From assembly GCA_965246855.1 (NCBI GenBank), contig CBDFFP010000003.1, positions 372,001 through 436,000 of the forward strand: a stretch of 64,000 nt of DNA. Direction: 5' to 3'. The translations under genes were made by a program, and so were the position numbers. This document shows, in pieces, positions 59,319 through 64,000 of this stretch (its first letter is position 1; every line of letters begins with the position of its first letter). The notes under the pieces are model-generated. The model had not been told where the DNA came from. It did no database searches and saw nothing but the letters and a program-made list of their open reading frames with translations. This DNA comes from UBA1952 sp965246855 (lineage in GTDB: Bacteria; Bacteroidota; Bacteroidia; Chitinophagales; Chitinophagaceae).

Positions 59319-59386
59319 ATGAAGGTGCTTAAGCTGCTATTCTTTTGTCTATCGCCTTGACTTATACTGCAACTGCACAGACGAGC
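59319..59386 (+). pseudogene. Decayed signal-peptide coding sequence in front of the sigma factor
   Basis: An ATG at 59319 reads MKVLKLLFFCLSP and stops. One base out of frame, the continuation reads LSIALTYTATAQT. Joined, this is a perfect Bacteroidetes signal peptide (basic start, hydrophobic core, ATAQ cleavage site). The second half is in frame with the sigma factor. It looks like the 5' end of a lost secreted-protein gene that is now fused to the sigma gene. Confidence 0.4.
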
Positions 59387-59920
59387 GAGTTGGAAGATCT
59401 GATTCAGGGGTGTGTCCGAAATGACCGGGCCGCTCAGGAACGGGTTTACAGGCTGTTCTATGGCCGGATGATGGCTGTGGTGCGGCGCTATATAGACTTG
59501 CCGGAGGTGGCGGAAGAGCTTTTGAACAACGGCTTTTTGCGGGCGTTCCAGAAGATAAATCTTTATAATTTTCAAGGCTCTTTTGAAGGCTGGCTGCGTA
59601 AAATCGTTTTTCATGCTGTTTGCGACTATGTGAAAACCGCCGACAAAGCGGGAACGATGACAGCGCTGACAGAAACGCACGAGTACGTTTCGCGCGAAGA
59701 CGCAAGCCGGTTGGAGTATGAAGAATTGCTGGCGCTGGTGCAGGAGTTGCCTTTGGCAACACGGACGGTCTTCAACATGTATGTGATTGAAGGATTTAAC
59801 CACCGGGAAATCGCCGAGGCGCTGGGTATCAGCGATGGCACTTCCAAGTGGCATTTGTCGGAAGCCCGGCGGCAGTTGCGGGTGCGGATTGAGGGACTGG
59901 AACTAAACTACAAAAAGTAA
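59345..59920 (+). CDS. ECF-type RNA polymerase sigma factor
   Basis: Up to 191 residues. Region 2: LEDLIQGCVRNDRAAQERVYRLFYGRMMAVV and the -10-binding part FLRAFQKINLYNFQGSFEGWLRKIVFHAVCDY. Region 4 helix-turn-helix: NHREIAEALGISDGTSKWHLSEARRQL. No ATG opens this frame near the domain start; TTG codons at 59345, 59357 and 59390 are the candidates, and the last (LEDLIQG) gives the usual ECF length. The first 14 residues of the long form derive from a signal-peptide-like sequence. The next gene, a trans-envelope protein, begins 17 bases later and probably controls it. Confidence 0.88.
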   Translation: MSIALTYTATAQTSELEDLIQGCVRNDRAAQERVYRLFYGRMMAVVRRYIDLPEVAEELLNNGFLRAFQKINLYNFQGSFEGWLRKIVFHAVCDYVKTADKAGTMTALTETHEYVSREDASRLEYEELLALVQELPLATRTVFNMYVIEGFNHREIAEALGISDGTSKWHLSEARRQLRVRIEGLELNYKK

Positions 59921-59936
59921 AAAATTTATCCGCTTT

Positions 59937-61640
59937 ATGGGTAAGGAGAAAATAAGTATTGACGACCTTTTCCGGCAGCGCTTCGCTGACCGGGAAGTGC
60001 CCTTGCCGCCCGGCAGTTGGGGCCGTATGGAAGGTCTGCTGGATGCAAAAATGCCGGTGGGCGTAGCACCTGTTGCGCGGGATAATGGACGTCGTTGGGC
60101 ATTCCTGCTGCTCGGTTTGCTGGCGGTGGGCGGCGGCGGATTTGCCTATCAGCAATCGCTGCACAAAGAGCAGTTGCTGGCGGACGCAAGCGCGAAAATT
60201 TCCCCTTCGGGAAAAAGGACTGTTTCTGCGGCTCCCATTACTTCCACAATTGTTGAAGAAAGTCACCTATCTACCGCACCGCAGCAAAGGCGCGGAAAGG
60301 CCGTTCCGACATTTATTAAAGTTGTAGAAAAGATATCACCTGCAAGTGTTGAAACCGGGGAAGCGATGGCAGCAGTAAAACCTGTAAAAGAACATCCTGT
60401 TTCTGCGCCCCTCGTGAAAACGGCTGTTCCTACGCCGGTCCTGGAAGTGCCTGTTACTTCTTTTGTGCGGGAAGAAATTCCGTTCCTGCCTTCTATCGCG
60501 TCGCGTTTATCGGATGTTTTTTCCGGGAAAATTTTGGCCCAATACAATCTGGTGCGGGTGGAAAACTACCTGTTTGAGCAAGTTGCGAATAAAGAAAATC
60601 CGGCGCTTTCTACACCAGAAAGAGCGTGGTCGGCGAAGACACCTTCTGGCACACCTCAGCTTTCCCTTCCGGCACAGCAAATGAAAACTGCGGGCGCTAC
60701 GGCTTCCGTAATTTCTGCGGCTGTAGCTTCTTCCGTTTCTCCTGTTACGGTTCCGGCGGCGAATGCTTCTGCACCAACAATCCCGGTTGCAGCGTCCGTT
60801 ACTCCGACTGCTTCCGCACAAATAGCACCAACTGCGCCAACTGCCGAAACACCGAAAGACGCTTCGCAAGCTGCCGTTGCCAAGATAGAAGACGCATTGG
60901 ATGAAGTGCGCAACTCGCAATTCTCTATGGGGATTCTGGCGGGCATCAACAGCACCTTGAGTGGCGGTTCCGGCGCGTTGCAAGGTCTTCACGCTGGACT
61001 TTGGGGCATCTTGAAACTGAGCGAGAAATGGAGCATCGGCAGCGACTTAAAGTTTCTGTTCCGCCTAAATAACAGCATGGATTTAAAGGACGATACTTAC
61101 AGCAGTCAAACCTTCAACGAAACATCTGTTACCCGCAACGGACAGCTTTACAATGCGATGCGCACGGATGTGGATTCTACGCTGCGGCGCTACACTTTTA
61201 CGTCTTACAACAGCATAGAATTACCGCTTTATGTGCGCTACAGCCACAACCGGTTCTCGGTGTATGGCGGCCCTAACGTAGCGTTCCATTTCCGGCCTTC
61301 CGTTACCCGGACAGATACCAAAATCGGAACCGTCAGTCGCTACGATACCTTGCTTGCCTCGCAGCCGTTACCTACGGCTGTTTCGCGCCCTGCGGATGTG
61401 ACGTTCAGCGATTTTGACAGCCGCTTTAGCCTCGGTTATCTCGTGGGCGCGCAATACCGTCTTTCGTCTGCTTTGGGCCTTGATTTACGCCTGTCTCATC
61501 AGGTGTGGGACAATCTGCAAAACCGCAGCGCGGGCGCAGGACGGGTTTCTACAACCTATATCCAGATTCCGGCTTTGCAGCTTTCGGTGAATTATCGCTT
61601 CTGTAAAAAAGAGCCGCAGGGAACAGTGAAAAAACCTTAA
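59937..61640 (+). CDS. Predicted trans-envelope protein: cytosolic anti-sigma-like domain, inner membrane helix, disordered linker, outer membrane barrel
   Basis: 567 residues. N-terminal cytosolic part IDDLFRQRFADREVPLPPGSWGRMEGLL (about 7-35), of the type found in Bacteroidetes proteins encoded after ECF sigma genes. Single membrane helix WAFLLLGLLAVGGGGFAYQQ (about 52-70). Then about 250 residues rich in Ala, Pro, Thr and Val (PTAETPKDASQAAVA). The last 235 residues are beta-rich with alternating aromatic residues (GLHAGLWGILKLSEKWSIGS, YGGPNVAFHFRPS, LGYLVGAQYRLSSALGLDLR) like PorT-type barrels, ending LQLSVNYRF. If both membrane parts insert, one chain joins outer membrane to sigma factor. 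Confidence 0.8.
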   Translation: MGKEKISIDDLFRQRFADREVPLPPGSWGRMEGLLDAKMPVGVAPVARDNGRRWAFLLLGLLAVGGGGFAYQQSLHKEQLLADASAKISPSGKRTVSAAPITSTIVEESHLSTAPQQRRGKAVPTFIKVVEKISPASVETGEAMAAVKPVKEHPVSAPLVKTAVPTPVLEVPVTSFVREEIPFLPSIASRLSDVFSGKILAQYNLVRVENYLFEQVANKENPALSTPERAWSAKTPSGTPQLSLPAQQMKTAGATASVISAAVASSVSPVTVPAANASAPTIPVAASVTPTASAQIAPTAPTAETPKDASQAAVAKIEDALDEVRNSQFSMGILAGINSTLSGGSGALQGLHAGLWGILKLSEKWSIGSDLKFLFRLNNSMDLKDDTYSSQTFNETSVTRNGQLYNAMRTDVDSTLRRYTFTSYNSIELPLYVRYSHNRFSVYGGPNVAFHFRPSVTRTDTKIGTVSRYDTLLASQPLPTAVSRPADVTFSDFDSRFSLGYLVGAQYRLSSALGLDLRLSHQVWDNLQNRSAGAGRVSTTYIQIPALQLSVNYRFCKKEPQGTVKKP

Positions 61641-61660
61641 GGGGAACAGGGGATGAAAAG

Positions 61661-61690
61661 AAAAAAGCGCCCTGAAAAGGGCGCTTTTTT
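61661..61690 (+). terminator. Terminator of the sigma operon
   Basis: Stem aaaaaagcgccct (61661-61673) and agggcgctttttt (61678-61690), four-base loop, ending in T-run. Lies 20 bases after the stop. Confidence 0.88.
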
Positions 61691-61779
61691 ATTCTAAAAC
61701 AGCTCCTAACCAAAAGCCCATATTTGCCGTTGGCAGGATTGTAGTAATCATGACTTTTGCTGTCAAACCAAGTCTTCTT

Positions 61780-62262
61780 ATGCCCGCGAAAACCCGCGTC
61801 TTTTCCTTTCTACTTCTTTGTCTTTTCGGAGCGGCTTCCTGTTCCAAAAAAGGCGTTCTCACCCTAAACGAAAGCGTTCTGTCAAAGCCTTCGGGCGGCT
61901 CACCGGTCTGGTACACGGGCGACAATATTCTTTCCAAAGGAACCGGCTCGCTCACGATTTACAGCACCCCGGCTTTGTTGCGGCAGTATGGAAACGGAGT
62001 TGTTTCAGGCCCGATTTATGCGCTTCGTTTTTCGCCGACGACGCTGCTGGAAATCACGCGGTTCAATCCGGGTGATTCCGTGCTGGATCTGACCAAAGCG
62101 CCGTCTATATCCGTCAATGCACCCTACTATTTTGTGACCGCTAAAGAACACCGCAACATGGGTCTCTGGCAGCCCGATGGCTATCGCATCTACATGATTA
62201 ACCGCTTTCTGGCGATTAAGAATGATGGTGGGTATGTAGTGAATTTCGTGCAGTTGCAATAA
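61780..62262 (+). CDS. Small lipoprotein of unknown function
   Basis: 160 residues from the ATG at 61780. Signal peptide with lipobox (LCLFGAASC). The mature part is beta-rich (GDNILSKGTGSLTIYSTPAL, IYALRFSPTTLLEITRF, YRIYMINRFLAIKNDGGYVV). No recognised domain. An ATG at 61750 would add ten residues in front of the charged start and is less likely. Follows the sigma operon terminator, so it is probably transcribed separately. Confidence 0.78.
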   Translation: MPAKTRVFSFLLLCLFGAASCSKKGVLTLNESVLSKPSGGSPVWYTGDNILSKGTGSLTIYSTPALLRQYGNGVVSGPIYALRFSPTTLLEITRFNPGDSVLDLTKAPSISVNAPYYFVTAKEHRNMGLWQPDGYRIYMINRFLAIKNDGGYVVNFVQLQ

Positions 62263-62305
62263 AATTAAAAGCACATGACCGATGCCGCATATTTCCCAAG
62301 CGATG

Positions 62306-62620
62306 CGGCTGGATTGGGGAAACACGCCTCGCGTTTCCCCAATCCAGCCTCGCGTTTCCCCAATCCAGCCTCGCGTTTCCCCAAACCAGCCTCGCGTTTC
62401 CCCAAACATGACGCTCGTTTCCCCAAACGAGCCTCGCGTTTCCCCAAACGAGCCTCGCGTTTCCCCAAACATGACGCTCGTTTCCCCAAACCAGCCTCTC
62501 GTTTCCCTAAACACAACTCATGTTGGGGAAACGAGAGGCTGGTTTCCCCAAACATGACACTCGTTTCTCCAAATGCGAGTCGCGTTTGGGGAGATAGGAC
62601 GCTCGTTGGTGGTGTGTTAG
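62306..62620. repeat. 21-bp tandem array 5 (about 14 units) with internal inversions
   Basis: Units step by 21 from 62327; the first eight are highly conserved around ctcgcgtttccccaaa. The array is turned around at both ends: an inverted unit at 62310-62324 pairs with 62333-62347 (15 bp perfect), and 62491-62507 pairs with 62526-62542 (17 bp perfect). Later units decay. Lies between the convergent lipoprotein and marC genes. 62621-62742 shows nothing recognisable. Confidence 0.88.
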
Positions 62621-62742
62621 AATGTAGGATGAGGATATTGTCTGCTGGAGGTGGCGGAACTTGCCGAAGCCCCCGCCGGCTCCAAAAGATGGATATTGCT
62701 ACTGGCTTCCATTATTTCGTTTGAATGCATTTCTGAATGTGA

Positions 62743-63325
62743 TCAAAATCCCATGTTGGTGCGGAAAATTTTCACCGCAATGGCCAGCAAAATCACCCCG
62801 AAAAACTTGCGCACTACCGCGATTCCATTTGGTCCCAGCCAACGCTCCAATGTGTTCAGCGAGCGCAGCGCAAAGTAGATGATGATGAGGTTAATAAGGA
62901 TGCCGAGGATGATGTTGTAAACATGAATGCTCGTGCGTAGTGACATGATGGTCGTGAGTGTTCCGCTGCCCGCGATAATGGGGAAAGCGATGGGCACAAT
63001 ATTGCCGGAGCGAGTGGGACGTATCCGCGCGAAACAGATCGTGGCCCAAAACCATTTCCAGGGCCAGAATGAAGATGACGATAGAGCCGGCGATAGCAAA
63101 AGAGCTTACGTCAATACCCATGAGCGAAAGCACTTTATCGCCGACGATGAGGAAGAGAAGCATCAGCAGCCCGGAAACGCCCGTTGCTGTCCCGGCGTGG
63201 ATGTCGCCCATTTTGTTTTTAAGGGAAATCAAAACCGGGACCGAACCGAGGATGTCAATTACGGCCAGCAAGGTGAGTGTTACCGTTAAGAGCGGCCCGA
63301 AGGAGATGTTGGAGAGAGAATCCAT
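62743..63325 (-). pseudogene. MarC family membrane protein, frameshifted
   Basis: The first part (63325 to about 63025) encodes LTVTLTLLAVIDILGSVPVL, GLLMLLFLIVGDKVLSLMGI and ILALEMVLGHDLFRAD in one frame. The family continues in another frame with TRSGNIVPIAFPIIAGSGTLTTIMS, NIILGILINLIIIYFALR and ends at 62743. The switch lies near 63010-63030 and needs a single-base change. Joined, the protein would have about 194 residues and six helices, normal for MarC. TACTTTTG (63330-63337) is intact four bases before the ATG. It is either a recent pseudogene or a sequencing error. Confidence 0.8.
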
Positions 63326-63348
63326 GCGGCAAAAGTAGTTGCGTCTTG

Positions 63349-63434
63349 ATAGACCACGGATTTTCAGGATAGTCAGGATTTGCACAAATGCATCCGTTTA
63401 AATCCGCGCTTTAGTCCGTGTCATCCGTGGTCTG
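63349..63434. repeat. Dispersed agaccacggat...atccgtggtct repeat
   Basis: Ends are inverted (agaccacggat / atccgtggtct). The inner part gcacaaatgcatccgtttaa matches the element at 54172-54243. Confidence 0.65.
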
Positions 63435-63463
63435 TTCCGCACCGTAATTTCGCCCTCTCCATT

Positions 63464-64000
63464 ATGGCCTTACCCAATTATAAACACAGCGCCGCCGAGC
63501 GGTTGATGCGCTATGTGCAGATAGACACGCAAAGCGACCCGGCTTCAGAAAGCCAGCCTTCTACCGAAAAGCAAAAAGATCTTAGTCGCTTGCTGGTGAA
63601 AGAGCTAAAAGCACTAGGTGTAGCGGACGCAGAACTGGACGAACACGGTTACGTGTATGCAACGGTGGAAGCAAGCGCAGGCGCAGAAGGCGCGCCCACC
63701 ATTTGCCTTTGCGCGCATGTGGATACCTCGCCCGACAGCAGCGGAAAGGACGTGAAGCCCATTCTACACAAAGCCTATGCGGGAAAAGATATGGTGCTGC
63801 CCGACGATCCTTCGGTGGTGATTACGGCTCAAAATCATCCTTATCTCCACAACCGCCTCGGCGACGATATCATTACGGCTTCGGGCAAGACATTGTTGGG
63901 TGCAGACGACAAAGCGGGCGTGGCGGTGATTATGGATACGGTGGCTTTTCTGATGGCAAACCCGGCGCAGAAGCGTTGTAAAATCCGCGTGTTGTTTACG
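63464..64000 (+). CDS. pepT: Peptidase T (tripeptidase), N-terminal part
   Basis: 179 codons open to the window end. Cytosolic M20 zinc peptidase releasing N-terminal residues from tripeptides. Visible: AAERLMRYVQIDTQSDPASE, the first zinc ligand and catalytic Asp in CLCAHVDTSPDSSG (about 82-95), the PepT-specific VVITAQNHPYLHNRLGDDIITASG and LLGADDKAGVA with the bridging Asp (about 145-150). TAATTTCG (63445-63452) lies 11 bases before the ATG. Confidence 0.93.
   Translation, partial: MALPNYKHSAAERLMRYVQIDTQSDPASESQPSTEKQKDLSRLLVKELKALGVADAELDEHGYVYATVEASAGAEGAPTICLCAHVDTSPDSSGKDVKPILHKAYAGKDMVLPDDPSVVITAQNHPYLHNRLGDDIITASGKTLLGADDKAGVAVIMDTVAFLMANPAQKRCKIRVLFT

Overview
The window comes from a fairly GC-rich member of the Bacteroidetes, most likely a Chitinophagaceae-like lineage. 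The evidence is promoters of the TAnnTTTG (-7) type, a type IX secretion C-terminal signal protein, outer membrane barrels of the PF14905 type with a GLPGLI partner, BshA for bacillithiol, an SDR-type threonine dehydrogenase, a MetG with a C-terminal tRNA-binding domain, and a Tgt that lacks the usual zinc cysteines. No rRNA, tRNA, CRISPR or phage genes are visible.

Layout. 1-11.5 kb is mostly housekeeping: a partial Nramp transporter, trpS, a deoxynucleoside kinase, recF, an alpha/beta hydrolase, a HigBA-type toxin-antitoxin pair, mnmD with a DUF6155 gene, a fused 2-oxoacid dehydrogenase E1, and lptG-like plus tgt. 11.5-26 kb is the accessory part: tandem repeats, an orphan gene, a two-gene restriction-modification system (N4-cytosine-type methylase plus a CfrBI-like nuclease), an M1 peptidase with a decayed extra tail, a GIY-YIG nuclease inside a repeat cluster, a large outer membrane barrel, an Rpn/PDDEXK transposase-like nuclease, an orphan 3' end of a second barrel gene, an AT-rich membrane protein of unknown role, a PIN toxin pair and the GLPGLI gene. 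26-47 kb is again mainly housekeeping (FKBP, nrnA, ndk, radical SAM, carA, threonine dehydrogenase, sirtuin, rlmI-like, metG, BaiN-like, M28 peptidase plus ABC permease, bshA). 47-64 kb carries an orphan gene, an amino acid permease, a T9SS cargo protein, pgk, a serine hydrolase, DPP IV, kdsA, a MutS-like ATPase, an ECF sigma factor with a protein predicted to span the whole envelope, a lipoprotein, a frameshifted marC and the start of pepT.

Three structural themes stand out. First, five separate intergenic regions hold degenerate tandem arrays with a strict period of about 21 bp, each with a different unit sequence and each at a point where gene direction switches; two of them sit just 5' of genes for orphan proteins with a helical front and a beta-sandwich tail. 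Second, at least sixteen genes have a recognisable TAnnTTTG or TAnnTTCG box 4-13 bases before the start codon, which predicts leaderless or nearly leaderless mRNAs. Third, intergenic DNA is full of dispersed inverted-repeat elements (nine full copies of one family), and gene tails without bodies occur twice, which points to loss of tandem paralogues.

Gene partnerships: trpS/dNK, DUF6155-mnmD, tgt-lptG, nrnA-FKBP, saccharopine dehydrogenase-like/OMP/methyltransferase, M28 peptidase-ABC permease and sigma/trans-envelope protein are tightly packed in the same direction and probably co-transcribed. The receptor-like barrel and its expected GLPGLI neighbour are separated by about 3.2 kb of inserted accessory DNA.
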